Source: Biscogniauxia marginata
Taxonomy: Eukaryota; Ascomycota; Sordariomycetes; Xylariales; Xylariaceae
Direction of reading: 5' to 3'
Length of the DNA: 64,000 nucleotides
Assembly: GCA_022695795.1 (NCBI GenBank)
Contig: MU404155.1
Span: forward strand, 1 to 64,000
Shown here: in pieces, positions 39,574 to 51,658 of the stretch
Numbering within the stretch: the first letter of the stretch is position 1
Layout: the number at the start of each line of letters is the position of its first letter
Made by a program: the position numbers and the translations under genes
Notes under the pieces: generated by a model
Told to the model about the DNA's origin: nothing
The model's database searches: none
Seen by the model: only the letters and a program-made list of their open reading frames with translations

Positions 39574-42500
39574 TCACAATTCGTCGTCCTCCACCTCGAT
39601 CTCTGAAGGCTTGAGGAGGCCACCGACCTTAGCTCGCCGCTCGTGATCAGCTGTAAGCTTGTCTCGGGCCTCCTGTTCCTTTTCGACAACAAAGAGGTCT
39701 GCATTATCTCCAGCAAACTCCTTGAGCGAAATCAAGAAGTCGCGGACCTGGAGACGGAACTTCTCGTATGAGGCATTCAAGGTGAATAGACACTCGATGA
39801 AGGCGCTAATTTGTGCCCTAAAAGCTTTGTTAGATATCGAACAAAATGTACTAATTATAATTAATATATTTACTCACACTTGAAGGTTGGGGAATGCGTT
39901 GCGCAATAGACGTCCTACAAAATCTACGAGGAAGTCTTTGTTGCTGGTTCCTGCCGGGGCTTGGTCGAGATATACTGGTCCCTGGATCTTAGGCGCTGAA
40001 CCGTCTGCAGGAAGAACAAAGTAGAACATCCGCATTAGGAGCAAAGACTGAGTCTTGAAGCCAGCTTTGTGGTCAGGGTCGGTGAGAACGAAGAACACAT
40101 CCTGTAGAATAGTGATGAAGAACTGCTGGAAGAAAGCATTGGCTGTCTGTACATCAGTCTTCTCAGCGATATTAGTCACAAGTTCCAGGCACATGTTAAG
40201 TCCGGCGCCTTCAACATCACGGTTGTCGTGTTTACTTGCCCACATGCAGGCATCGATGACAAACTTGAACTGACGGTTATCAAGTTTCAAGAGCGCTGGG
40301 AAGCAGTGGAGATTTATGGCTCTGAGGAGGTTGAAGAACTCTACTCGGTGTTCGGGGAACTCAGAGAAGTCCTTGTTGATCATCTCGAGCGTACTCTCAA
40401 AGATGTTCTGCATGATAATAGGCACTTGATCTTCCATAAGACCCTAAATAGGTAATTAGCAAATTGACTATATCCACAGGACTCTAAATAGCCATGATTT
40501 AAGGGTCTTACCGTAAGTCTCGTGATAATGGTAGACATAGCCTTGAGGACTTCAGCATCTCGGGCTGCTGGGACGTTGCGGTTATAATCCACCAAGACGG
40601 AGTCTAGCAGTTGCGGGACCATTTGCTGGCGGACTGTCTGCAGATCTTCTGCTTTGTCGACGTAGCTCTCAATCAACTTTAAGATCTCCTTCTTGATTGT
40701 TCGCAGTCCCCGGACCTTGGGCAAACGGGGTGCGAGTTCACCTATATCACAGATTAGTAGGTATATTAATAAAGGGGCAGGGGTTCGTTCACTTACCATC
40801 ACGAGCAACCGCTTCAGAGATCAACTGGCTAGTGGCGCGGTACATCTGCAGCATGTCGAGGTATATTCTGCCAATTTGAGGGCCGAAGTAGGGGCCAATC
40901 GAAGAGCAAGCCGAAACGTTGGTTTTCATAATGTTGCCAATAATCTTGATCGTATCCGCATCCTGTAGAATTTGGGGATCTTGAGTGGCTGCTCTAATTA
41001 TCTCATCCCAAGCTGCATTGGGAGCGTTCATCAGTTCAGCAAGTAGTCGTTCTTGCTGGTGCTTGTTGCCTTGAGCGGCGACCATATATCCGCAAGCCTC
41101 GTAGAATGTATGGACTTGCTGGGGTGTAAGGTCGCAAGTGATACGCTGGAGATTTCGGATGATTTCCTCGATGAATGGCTCGTTCTCACTAGGTTGCAGG
41201 GCCACAAAATGTCGTCGGCATTGCCGTGCGATCTTAATGAAAGTATCGCATGCCATATCCTGGACGCCTGCAAGTTCATTAGCCAATGCAGCGAGATGAC
41301 ACAACATGTCGACTTACCTTCATGCGATTCATGCATGAACTCGAAGAGCTTATTGACCACCGTCTTAAGGAATTTCCAATGCGCCTTCAGGAAGCGCGGG
41401 TATTGGCCCACAATATACATAATGTTGCTGGCCACAACTGCCTTGTTATCTTTGCCTCGTTTCATCTCTGTCAACCCCAGGAGATCCTTAATTACCGTGA
41501 CTAAGAAACGCTTTTCTGTTTCTTCATTCATGGCCAACGAGATGGACCCGATAGCCCAACAAAGTACATTACAGTTGTGCCACGACCACTCAGTTCCGTC
41601 AACCTGGTGCTGAAGCTTCTCAGTCATGATGTTCTCGGTATCCACGACGTCTAGATGCGTCAAGTACACAAGACACTCCCGGATCGTCTTGTATAGCTGC
41701 ACGGTATCGCTTTCTTTGACGAATTCTCGAACGATCTCGCCCTCGTCGTTTTCGACAATAAGAACTTCCTCGGGTCGAACCATCTTCTCAATCATGACCA
41801 CCCGAAGATTCGACAGAACCTCCTTGTATTTGTGCATCCGAAGAGGTAGGCCTTGCAGCAAACTCGGGTTCATCGCTCCACTGGCAGATCCAGATGCTAG
41901 TAAGAGGGGGTTCATCTCCTGCATGGGGGCAGTTTGCATCTCCTCGTAGAGCTCCTGAACAAGTTTAAGCCAATAATCTAAGCAAATCTTGAATATTTCA
42001 CGATCTTCGATCTGAGATATCCGAATTAGATAGAAATGGCCATGAGTGAGAAAATCGCGGTTGGGAAGCTTCTCAACCAGCTAGAAATCCTTGTCAGCAT
42101 GATATGTCGCGGCTACATTGAGGGAACATTATCTTACGTCAACGTGCTGGCCAAAGAAATTGCACAAGAAGAGCGCCAGGTCTTGGAGGAATTCCTGATC
42201 TCTCGAATTGCTTTGAGGGTACGTGCTCTTGAGGTCGAGATGCAACGGAACGATGTTAGAGATGGTGGTAAGTACGTCAACAAACATCTTCACAAGCTGC
42301 TCGCTATAAGCATTGGGCTGGCCCGGTCCGCCTGTCACTAGGCCGCCAATCTCCGTGAAGACCTGTAGGGTGACGTTTCGGAACTCGGGAACCTCGAGAA
42401 AACGCGTCCGTAATGTTTCGATGAGTGGAGTCTCGAATATGTAACCTAGCGGAATCCAGTTGCAGAAACGCAGAAGCGTCTCGAGGGTCGCCTTTACTAG

Positions 42501-43395
42501 GCTGGCCTGGTTCGCAGTCGTGAGGATTTCCTGGCAAAGCTGGAAGATTTGAGAAAACTCGTTACACATGGTGGTTTTCAAGTTTCTAGTCTTGGTCGAA
42601 GTCATCTGCTCTGCAGAGTAGTCGAATACTTCTTCGGATAGAAGGCGGAGGATGATCATATTGTTCTCGCAGATAGACAGGTTCGATCGGCAGGCTGAGA
42701 TAATCTCATTGATGAAGGTAGGCCAGTTATGGGGCCACTCCTGCTTCAGGATGGAGACGAGAACAAGATTGAGCTTGTTCAGGAGGGTACGATTCGCTCT
42801 GAGCGACTCTTCAGTAGTGGAGGCTTGGATAATGAAGTTGACAACGAAGTTGCGAATGCCTGCGAATACGTCAGCCATATCACCAAAGCATATGGAGGGC
42901 GCAAGCATAACTTACCCAGACACTGGTCTCGAGGCAGGACCTTCCATCTTGTCATGATAACATTATCCAATATTTGTAGACCGAGATCTACATCCTGTTA
43001 GCCTCCATCTCCTAGGCTACTTGATGTGCTAACGACTGGCGGCGTACATTTGGTCTGAGGGTGCTGGGATTCCTGGAGGATCTTGTCGACGAGGAGCCAC
43101 GCATCAGGATCCTCCTTGAACTACACGGGGTAGACGTCAGCGGGGAGAGCTAGAGGGAAGATACTTGAGCGGGCGCGTCACTTACCTGGTTAAGGGAGGT
43201 TTGGGCATTTTTTTGCTAAAGGTGGGGAAGATACAAATGTCAGTCTAACAGCTACGGGATGGGGTCGCAGGATACGGCAGCAAGTAGATGGCTGGGAAAG
43301 AGAGAAAAGAAGAGCACGAGGGGACTCACCTGCTCGCCGCGACCTTCGTAGAAGGACTGGACCATCAGGTCCAGCTCCTGAATGGTGGGCGCCAT
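39574..43395 (-). CDS. crm1: Exportin-1 (CRM1), nuclear export receptor
   Basis: Ten exons join in frame to 1,078 residues, the usual length: 43330-43395, 43186-43215, 43048-43120, 42916-42987, 42138-42859, 41318-42080, 40797-41267, 40512-40741, 39878-40443, 39574-39817. CRM1 is a HEAT-repeat karyopherin that exports proteins carrying leucine-rich NES, together with Ran-GTP, from nucleus to cytoplasm. Recognition is certain: the N-terminal importin-beta/Ran-binding region ([18 protein letters not shown]), [61 protein letters not shown], and the acidic tail EVEDDEL. The residue at the leptomycin-reactive position is Thr525 (codon 41469-41471), not Cys. The start is the first ATG of exon 1, matching family N-termini. 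A 30-bp micro-exon (exon 2) encodes ten residues. The 5' side carries an 8-bp minisatellite (43767-43814). Confidence 0.97.
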
Positions 43396-45033
43396 GAAGG
43401 GAATCTCTCGTAGGCCACGCGCCTCAGGATCACGGAAGGACTCTCGCACTGGCGGTAGGTGAAGAAAGGAAGGTCGGAGATGGAGAGGAGCTGTGCAGAC
43501 AGGTACAGGTGCAGGTGCGGGCTGGAGAAAAGACGGTGGGCTGGTTGATCAGAGAGCCAGCAATTAAGAGAGCCTAAAGCCGGGCGGAAGGTGTGTTGAG
43601 GCTGGAGGGAGAGATGGAAGAAGGCTTGTGTCTGTAGAATGACAGTTGAGTGGCGGGAGGCAGAGTGGGAGAAAAAGCTATCAAAAACCAAAGGCGGCAA
43701 GGCGGGAAACGGTTTTGCTATTTGGAGAGTTGATGGCTGGTGGAGAGGGGTGGTTGACTCTGCAAGGTGGGCTGGTGGGCTGGCGGGCTGGCGGGCTGGC
43801 GGGTTGGTGGGCTGAAACTTCAATGTCCTGTCCCGTCGCTCCGTTGTCTGCGCTAGAGATCGGATTATGTCACCGGTCCTAGCAAGCCTTCCGACTTTGC
43901 ACCTAACTTCAATTACCCCTCCAAATCCGAGCTTAGGGCAGCAGAGGTGCAGGGTATTTTGTATTAGTGATGTTTACTAACGGGAAATTGGAGGTACCCT
44001 GAGGTACAGAACTCCGCCACCTTTTGTACCTCTGCGCGCGAATGTGAATAAGAACGCGTCGAGAGTAACGGCAACAATGACAACAATGAGAAGAGGCACA
44101 CACGGGAAGATAGAGGACCACAGAGAGAATAAAAGGAAAAGAAGAGTCAGGTACAGGCCGGTAGAACTTATTTGCTTTGACTTGAGACGGCGGGACTGAA
44201 AGATGCGACTGAACTTGACCGCTCGACGTTGCGTACCCAAGGCACGGGGTTCGGCTTAATAGACACGCGATCTGTTGATGTGGGCACAAGCAATTTGTAC
44301 TCGGTCCTGCAGGTGCAACAATAAATAAAAAAGGTTAGGTTAATAGAGTCCATTCAACGTCCTGAATAAAATCGTTTTCTTAGTTACCAGACTTCAACAT
44401 TGATCTGCCGGCGTACAGACCACCTATCCTCCCGCACCGGCATATTGGTACCGAGATCTTTAAAATATCTACCCAATGTACACATGTGTCTCTATTACCT
44501 TGGAGTTAGGGACTTTTTTAATTCTCCTTTTCCCAATTACTCCACGAGGGAGTAACTTCACTAGCAACGCTTCTATTTCTAGAGGCGGCTATGAGGGTAC
44601 CTACGTAAAATCAGTTAAGGTAGGTAGTTCATCGCAACTTGCTTCCATGTTCTTCTTTCTAAAGTTGTATCTCATAACAATGATATTCCATGACAGCGAT
44701 TAGGGACAAGGCACCAAACTAAGCACCTCGTCCAAGGCTGTCTCGTACATGCACCACACAATGCAGAGTAACCCGATACCTGTTTTCTGTTTTGCAATTC
44801 CACCCTCTCCCGGCGTCTTGCAACTTTATGTGTCTCCATTCCGTAATGCTATTTTGACCTCTCCAAGGAAACCCACCGAAGAACATTCTCAGGAACTCAT
44901 CTGAAACTGTAGCTAGGTGAAATTTTGTCTAAACAAGCCAACCTTTCTACGAGTATCTACTTCAAAAGAGGTGGGGTTGATTTCACTTTCTGAGTCGTCC
45001 TGAAAGGAGACCCTTCGTCACCAGGCCTTCAGA
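43396..45033. other. Upstream region of CRM1
   Basis: No separate gene is supported. On the minus strand this is the CRM1 promoter and 5' leader. It contains an 8-bp tandem repeat (43767-43814), an ACGCGT hexamer at 44054-44059, and a 152-codon open frame (43365-43823) that overlaps CRM1 exon 1 in another frame. The far end should hold the 3' UTR of the aminotransferase gene, which lies upstream in the same orientation. Confidence 0.55.
43767..43814. repeat. Six-unit 8-bp minisatellite (GTGGGCTG/GCGGGCTG)
   Basis: Six head-to-tail octamers differ only at the second and sixth bases. They lie about 370-420 bp upstream of the CRM1 start codon, so in the promoter or leader. Confidence 0.85.
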
Positions 45034-46574
45034 CTATGCCTTTTGATATCCGCAGCCCGCTAAGCCGTTCTTCAATGCAGTCAATGCCTTATCGATGTCT
45101 CCTCTAGCGGGATCGGTCTGCTGCGGTTAGCTTCGTCTCTGTTGACCATGATTGGGAAGGAGTCAACTTACTACACTGACACCCATGTGTCCAAAACGTA
45201 TATATTTGGGTGCGATCTCTTTGTGGATACCACCAGCAAAGATAACACCACTATTTGCGAGCTTTGGGAGCAATTCGGTGGCCTTGACAGCCTCAGGCAG
45301 GTACACCGCTGTCATACCATGAGCCTGGTCATCCGGGTTCCCGGCAACTTGCTTCAGTCCCAAATCCGTCACCGTCTGCTTGATCTTGTCCGAAACTTCC
45401 TTATGCTTTGCGAATCTCTCCGAAAGGGGCTTGGCGAGGATAAGGTTAAGAGCTGTATGTAGAGCATGGACTAGTTGTGGCGACGGGGTTGCGAAGTAGG
45501 AAGGTTTCTTGGCCTCGTAGTTTTGCATGACTGTGTCCAGTTAGCTCTCACAACCTGTAAATTGTTGGGAATTCCTTCGCTTACTCGGCGTCCAGTTTTT
45601 CATCGAGGCGAAGTAGGATCCGGGCTGGCTCTTCCGAGCCTTGAAAGCATCTATGGCCTTCCCACTGAACATGGATATGGACAGTCCGGCAGGGCACCCG
45701 ATAGCCTTCTGGCTTGCCGTCACGACACCATCAAGCTTCCAGGCATCGAAATCGATCTCCTCACTGGCCACACTGCACACCCCATCCACAATGAGTAGCG
45801 TATCTGGGGAGACTCGCTTGACCGTCTCGGAGAGCTTCTGAAGCTCACTCAACACGCCGGTTGAAGTGTCAACATGGGTTACGGTGACCAGCTTGTACTT
45901 CTTGCTCTCCAATGCTTTCTCGATTTCCGGTAGTTGCGGCCGGCTGCCAACGGGGGCCTTGAGAATGTCGACGTTCGCGCCGTAGAGCTTGAGACAGTCG
46001 GCAAATCCGTCACTGAAGTAGCCGCTGCTGAGGACTAAGACGTCCTCTCCAGGTTCGGCGAGATTTGCTGCCACTAGGTCCCAACCGAGCGTCCCCGAGC
46101 CGGAGATGACGAATGGTTGCGACGACGGCGACGTGGTCTGGAAGAGTTTACGTAGCATGGTCAGAGTCTCGCCAAAGGTGGCAACGAAACCGGGGCCGAC
46201 ATGAGATTCGCTGGCGGTTCCGTATTAGACGTAGGGCCCGAAAAATGGTGCATAAGCTAACAAGGAGAGGGACTACTAAACCTGTAATGGCTCATGGATT
46301 GTAAGACTGCATCGTCGAACTCGATGGGGCCCGGGATGAGCAATGTGGGGTGTTCGGGCTGGGAAGACATGTTGGAAGACGGCGTGGACGACAAGCTACG
46401 GCTCTGTGTCGAAGAGACGAAATTGTTGCTAGATGGGCGGGGAGAGGAAGCAGGTGGGACGCCGGTAAGATGTTGTGATATAATCGAGACTCGGGACGCG
46501 GGGTTGGAAGAAGGACTGGCCTGGAGCATCTGGCGGGGCATAGCGCCGAGGGCCGCTCCGGAAACCCTCCGCAA
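45034..46574 (-). CDS. AGX1: Alanine-glyoxylate aminotransferase, mitochondrial-type
   Basis: Four exons (46282-46574, 45585-46210, 45166-45530, 45034-45117) join to 455 residues. It is a class V, PLP-dependent aminotransferase that converts glyoxylate plus alanine to glycine plus pyruvate. Visible hallmarks are LLIPGPIEF at the N-terminus of the fold, SESHVGP made by junction 1, the PLP phosphate loop GSGT (135-138), Asp240 in VDGVCS for the pyridine nitrogen, and Lys266 in TASQKAIGCPAG as the Schiff-base lysine. Residues 1-68 are rich in Ser, Arg and Ala and nearly lack acids, like a mitochondrial presequence; Met69 (46368-46370) starts the conserved fold. No C-terminal peroxisomal SKL-type signal is present. 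Exon 4 has two adjacent acceptors (CAGCAG), which would add or omit one Gln; I chose the second. Confidence 0.95.
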
Positions 46575-47479
46575 GGTTGAGTAAGCCAGCTTGACAATGA
46601 CCGTGAGGGGAAAACAGGCACACTCAGGTGATAGGCAGGCCAGGCGGGACTCAGGCGAACCTTGTTGCGCGCCTGTATTTCAGGTGAAGCCCTAGGTATA
46701 CCTGAGCAGGTAGGAGGACCGTTTTCTAAGACAACAACCTCTGGTCCCCGGCCTTTTACATAAAAACACTTGGACGGCGAATACCGCGAAAAGTCCGTTG
46801 ATTGAAGCGGTCTACGGGGTTTAAATGGCACTTGTCAGTCAGCCTATTTACTAACACTAAGGTTAAAGGTTATAGATTTACGTGAACGGTCTCCCCAAAA
46901 GAAAAAATGACTAAGCCCCCACTGTCAGGACCTCACTGTTGGTAACTTGCCCGAGCCTTTCGGGCTCTAAAAAGTCGATTCACAGTCTCCGTCTTCGGCC
47001 AAAGGTTTAGTGTAGGTGGAAGCTGCTGAATGGAGGGAGACCCTTGCTTTTGATGCTGCAAGGGGGAGGAGCTTTGAACCGAATGGGTACTAGTCCCAAG
47101 CCGGCTTAGCTCGGAATTATTGAGGGGCTTGGCTTGGGTCAATGTCAATGAACTTGAGAGTTGAGCTCCGAGAAACGTCAACTTGCGATAGCTTCAAGGT
47201 CAAGACTCGAGACTTGAATGTTGCGAACAACGGCGAAGCTGGTATTCAATGGCCCTATAAAAAAGCAAACCACAATAGCAGACCACTCTAGCTACCCTAA
47301 CCAGCTCGGAATTGGAAACCGCAAGTCAATACCTACCTGTCGAATCCGTGCTACCGCCCCGTGAGATCAGTAACCCGCTCTCCCGCCGACTGTCCTACTG
47401 CGCATCGTCTACCCCGTCTCGTCGCATACGCAGTAGCAGTACCAAACGACACGTGAACCCTCCCAGATAACCCGTCCAG
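46575..47479. other. Shared promoter region of AGX1 and VPS29
   Basis: The 905-bp region separates two divergently transcribed genes and has no supportable gene of its own. Both promoters and 5' leaders must lie here. Open frames on the minus strand (46292-46831, 46933-47181) show no conserved features. Confidence 0.6.
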
Positions 47480-48378
47480 ATGGCCTTCCTGATCCTCGTC
47501 ATCGGGGACCTACATATTCCCGACCGAGCCCTCGACATACCACAGAAGGTAATGTCTCTACTTTCGCCTGCCTAGGCGTCAACCGAACCAGCCAGATCGA
47601 GCTACCTACGTGCTCCCGTCTGCCCCTAGACACCGTCGCGCTAACACCCGCGCCGCCGCACGTATAGTTCAAGAAGCTCCTCTCGCCGGGCAAGATCGGC
47701 CAGACGCTGTGCCTCGGCAACCTGACCGACAAGCACACGTACGAGTACCTGCGGACGATCGCGCCGGACCTGAAGATCGTCAAGGGCCGCTTCGACGTGG
47801 AGGCGACGTCGCTGCCCGTGTCCCAGGTCGTCACGCACGGGTCGTTGCGCATCGGCTTCGTCGAGGGCTTCACGCTCGTCTCCACCGAGCCCGACCTGCT
47901 CCTCGCCGAGGCCCACAAGCTCGACGTCGACGTCCTCTGCTGGGGCGGCACCCACCGCTTCGACGCCTTCGAGTACATGGACAAGTTCTTCGTCAACCCC
48001 GGCAGCGCCACCGGCGCCTACACCACTGGCTGGACCAAGGAGGGCGAGGACATGATACCGAGTTTCTGCTTGATGGATGTGAGTAGATCTTCCCTCTCCC
48101 TCTATTTTTCTACATCCTAGTTTGCTCGATCAATATGGAGCAGAGGTGGAATGGGGGGGACTGGTTGGTGGATAAAATTAAAGAAGGAGATGGCAATTTC
48201 GAGGGAAATTGGAAAGCCAGATTCATAGATCTGTTAGCTGACTGAGATGGTATAGGTACAAGGTATATCACTCACGCTCTACGTCTACCAGCTAAGGAAA
48301 GATGCGAACGGAACGGAAAATGTGGCGGTGGAAAAGGTGACTTATACGAAACCGGTCGAACCGACGGGAGCGTCGTGA
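47480..48378 (+). CDS. VPS29: Retromer subunit VPS29
   Basis: Three exons (47480-47548, 47668-48078, 48256-48378) encode 200 residues, normal for the family. VPS29 has a metallophosphoesterase fold and acts as a scaffold in the retromer core with VPS35 and VPS26, recycling cargo receptors from endosomes to the Golgi. Diagnostic segments are VIGDLHIPDRA, KIGQTLCLGNLTDK, WGGTHRFDAFEYMDKFF, NPGSATGA and the final strands GISLTLYVYQLRKD. The GHxxxP-type metal-site motif of animal VPS29 is replaced by EGFTLVS, so phosphatase activity is unlikely, in line with the scaffold role. Exon 2 is much richer in G and C than its surroundings, with third-position C/G bias. It is divergent from AGX1 and convergent with the shugoshin gene. 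Confidence 0.97.
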
Positions 48379-49293
48379 TTATTTTGTTTATTTACTTATA
48401 TTTTTATCTTGAGGAGGGTGGATGGATCCGTAAAATACTTACATAGGCCCCAGGCCAAGCAAGGAAACCCTAGTTGGGAAGTAGTGGTGACGATGCAGGG
48501 CCCTGTATACAATAATAAAGTGAGAGCCATCACCCACGTATTGTGATGCCCCCAGTTTAGTTGGTTGAAGCAAAAGCAAATCGGTGTATGTAGAAGCTCA
48601 CTGCCTCGAACCATGGAAGTGGGTAAGAAATTATGAAATTCTGGAGATATTCCAGTCTGCAGTATGGCTGAACAAAGCCCATAACCGTACAGAAGCTGTC
48701 TGTCTGACAGAGCATACCAGGGGTAAGCTTTGCTTTGTCCTTGACATGTATTTGTACCGCGAAATACCACACGGCACTTCAAGCCGTGTAGGGATACCGT
48801 GACATAAATAATTATAAATATTTCCGATCATTACGAGTTTCTCTTTTCCGTCCCAAGTTTCTACCCCTAGTTACCCTTATTCTTTCTCAGAGGCAAACCG
48901 GGTGAACACACAAGAATCACTCGCAAATCAAATATACCGAGGAAGATCGAAAGATCAGCAACCTAGGCATAATACCACCGCGGCGGGAGAAAAGATTGTA
49001 AAATTGGTATCCTAAGGACGAACAAAGAAAAAAGAAAAAAGTAAAGTAGTACTCCAACGCTATGACTATGGTTTTGAAGCAAAAAAAAAAAAAAAGACAT
49101 CATCTCCCCCTTTCCTTCATTAGAGGGGAAGAGGAAGTTTCTTGCGCATTATTCAAACAATTACTCGAGACCGAAGTAAAAACTGACAACGGAAAAAGGA
49201 GAATCTTTTCCTCGTTTTTCTCTTTCTTTGCTATAACGCCCCAATGCAACAAAAATCCCCGTCCGTCGTGGTTGGTCATGGTATACCCTGAAA
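48379..49293. other. Convergent 3' region between VPS29 and SGO1
   Basis: The 915-bp region contains no gene I can support. It must hold the 3' UTRs of both genes. A poly-A tract lies at 49080-49095. Confidence 0.6.
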
Positions 49294-51658
49294 TCATAAC
49301 ATCATGCTTCTCCTCCTCATCGAGGCCCGGCTCTGCGTCTGCGTCGCGCTACCGTCGGCCTCGGCGGACGAGGAGCTCTCGAGGCTGTCCCCCTCGATAT
49401 TGCTGGGACCGCCGTCCGGCTGGTCCGCGTCCACGTCCACGTCCATCCTCGACTTCTTGGGCAGCATCATGGACGCTCGCTTGCGAGGGTGGGCCCCCTT
49501 GGCGGCCTTCTCGCTGCTGCCCTCGGAGTCCGGCTGCTCGGCGAGGTCCTCGTGGGCCGCCATGGAAGACAGCCTTCTCGATCTCGGCTGGCGGGATCCC
49601 CTCTTCTTCGGCGGCGCCTCCTCTTCTTCCGGCACCGGGTTCTTCGGCTCGTCTTTCGGCGACGAGGTGGTGAATTCGTAGACGTCCGGCCCGTCGAACA
49701 TCTTGGCGACCTCTTCCTCGCGCGCCGCAATCTCTTCGAGGCGGCGGTTGCTACCCTTCGAGGCCGGCTTCGTGCTGCTCCTACCCGACGACTCGGAATC
49801 AGATCCTGGGACGACCGCTGACGAATTCCGCTTCTTCCGGTCTGTCACCGAGGTCGGTAGGTCGTCTAAAGGAGCAGACCTAGCGGTCTTCTGGACAAGT
49901 GGGCTGGCCATAATATCCGGATGGTTTGGGTCAGTAGATGTGCTTCGGACTGTAGAAATGTCTCTGCACGAGTCGCGGCCCTCAGACTTCGCTACTGATG
50001 AGGGACCAGACTGGGGCTCGTCCTTCTTCGATTGACTAGTTCGTCGCATGTGCTTGCCCTCGCCCGAGACGGCATCGAACAACTGCTTAGTAGGCCGTCG
50101 CATCTTATCCCGAAGATTAGGCTCAGCATAGCTGACAGCAGTTCTAGCTCTGCGGCTGCCTCGAGACGTCTCCCCCCTATATGAGATATCAGAAGGAGGC
50201 GGCGTGTCTCTGATCTCCTCTTTAGGTGCCAATGGCTCAGGAGAATCCGGTACCGTCAAATGTGGTTCGGGCGATAAGTTATCCTGCTCAACCTCGATGC
50301 TAGCTACAGGCGCCGGCGGTGGTGGCAGGGCAGGTATTTCAACTTGTATGGCCTCCTTCTTTGACCTCGTTCGCTCTTTGGATTGTTCGTCACGTCTCAA
50401 GTCTGCCTTCGCCTTTGATACCTCGTCCTGGACAGGAGGCTTTGCTGAAACTTTCTTCGGAGAGTTGATGATATCGTTTGAGCTTTTCGCGCCTAACGGC
50501 TTCCTTTGGGTTGAAGTGGTCAACCCCTGTCGTGCATCCCTTTTCGAAGGTAGATTCTTAATTGGCCTTCCTACAGACCGGACCTTGGCGTTTGTAGTTT
50601 TCTCGTTCTGGCTTTTTGTGGCTAAGGTAGGTTGTGGAGGCGGCCTCGACGGTTGAACATCTTCCTTCTCATCCTCGTCCCTAGTCTTTCTCTTTAGGCT
50701 GGCCTTACCAGCTGGGCTGATAGAGAGCGGCTCGGTTGTGGTAGCAGCTATAGTTGTTGACTTTGCACCTGTAGGTTCAGTGTTCTTGGGGCTCGCCTCC
50801 TCTAGTTCCGTAGTGATCGCCCGAGGTGGTGACCGATCCTCAGGCTTCTTCGATGATTTTTGTGGTGAAGTAGGCGACTCTGTATGGTTAGGTACAGAAT
50901 ACTTAGTAGGAAGGTCAATCTTGACCGGGTCTTCATCGACAAAACGCGATACTGGCGGCGGGCCAAGATCTGGCGAGTCGCCGCCATCCTCGACGACCTC
51001 ACGCAATGCTAGAATCTCTTCCCGGCTGACAAGCTCGTCAGTCTAACCCATATGAAGCGCACAAAACAGGAGGGCTTACCTGAGTGTCTCGCGCGGATAT
51101 GACTTATCCTCCCAGAGTGGTGGCAACCTGCCTTCCTGAAGTGCGGCAGCTTCGAGATCTTTCATCGAACTCATGGTGTCCCGTCTCCGCCACTCAGACA
51201 TGCTAGTCCTACCCCAACTAGTTCGGCTTAGGCTATTTCTCGTCTTCGCCTTCTTGGCCGCTCTGGGGGATCGATTCCTGGGTACGGGTTCGTGACCTAA
51301 ACCTGCAAGCATTGCCCCCCACTCGACAAGCTGGGCCTCCATCTTCGCCTTGATCTCGAGAGCATGGTCGGCGATCCGTTGTGCTCTGCTCTCCTGCAGT
51401 TCTGTTTCGAGCCGTATGATCTGTCCTCGAAGCTCGAGGTTCTCGGAGAGCATCCGAGCGCATTCATTTTCCAGGCTGCGTATTTTGAGCGACTGAGTCG
51501 AATTTGTCCGGGCAATATCTCGGTTTTGGCGTAGAAACTTTCGACGTACTGCGGCAAAGAAGCGAATTAGTGCCTTGGAGAGATTCCCGAGACGCGTGGG
51601 GGAGCATACGCGTTTCTAAGCTATCTGTTGACACTATGGGTTCGTTGAGTCGCGCCAT
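49294..51658 (-). CDS. SGO1: Shugoshin, centromeric cohesin protector
   Basis: Three exons (51610-51658, 51080-51548, 49294-51025) give 749 residues. Shugoshin recruits PP2A to pericentromeres, shields cohesin from separase and helps sense tension. The N-terminal homology region is restored by junction 1 (ETLRRKFLRQNRDIAR) and continues into a coiled coil (about residues 35-85, SLENECARMLSENLELRGQI). The C-terminal basic shugoshin motif, which binds Bub1-phosphorylated H2A in studied species, is at about 460-485 (SRRARTAVSYAEPNLRDKM). The middle is disordered and rich in Lys, Ser and Pro, as usual; the protein ends in RRRSMML. Intron 2 (54 bp) has an ACTGAC branch site ten bases before its CTTGTCAG acceptor; the earlier GGGTTAG would break the frame. 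An upstream ACGCGT lies at 51798-51803. Confidence 0.93.

Noticed and set aside
47610..48086. 158-codon frame within VPS29 exon 2
   Set aside because: It is a shadow frame of GC-rich coding sequence; the VPS29 frame matches the family throughout.
51026..51045. Alternative shugoshin intron 2 acceptor at GGGTTAG
   Set aside because: It would leave the reading frame out of phase with exon 2; the CTTGTCAG site ten bases after an ACTGAC branch point keeps it.
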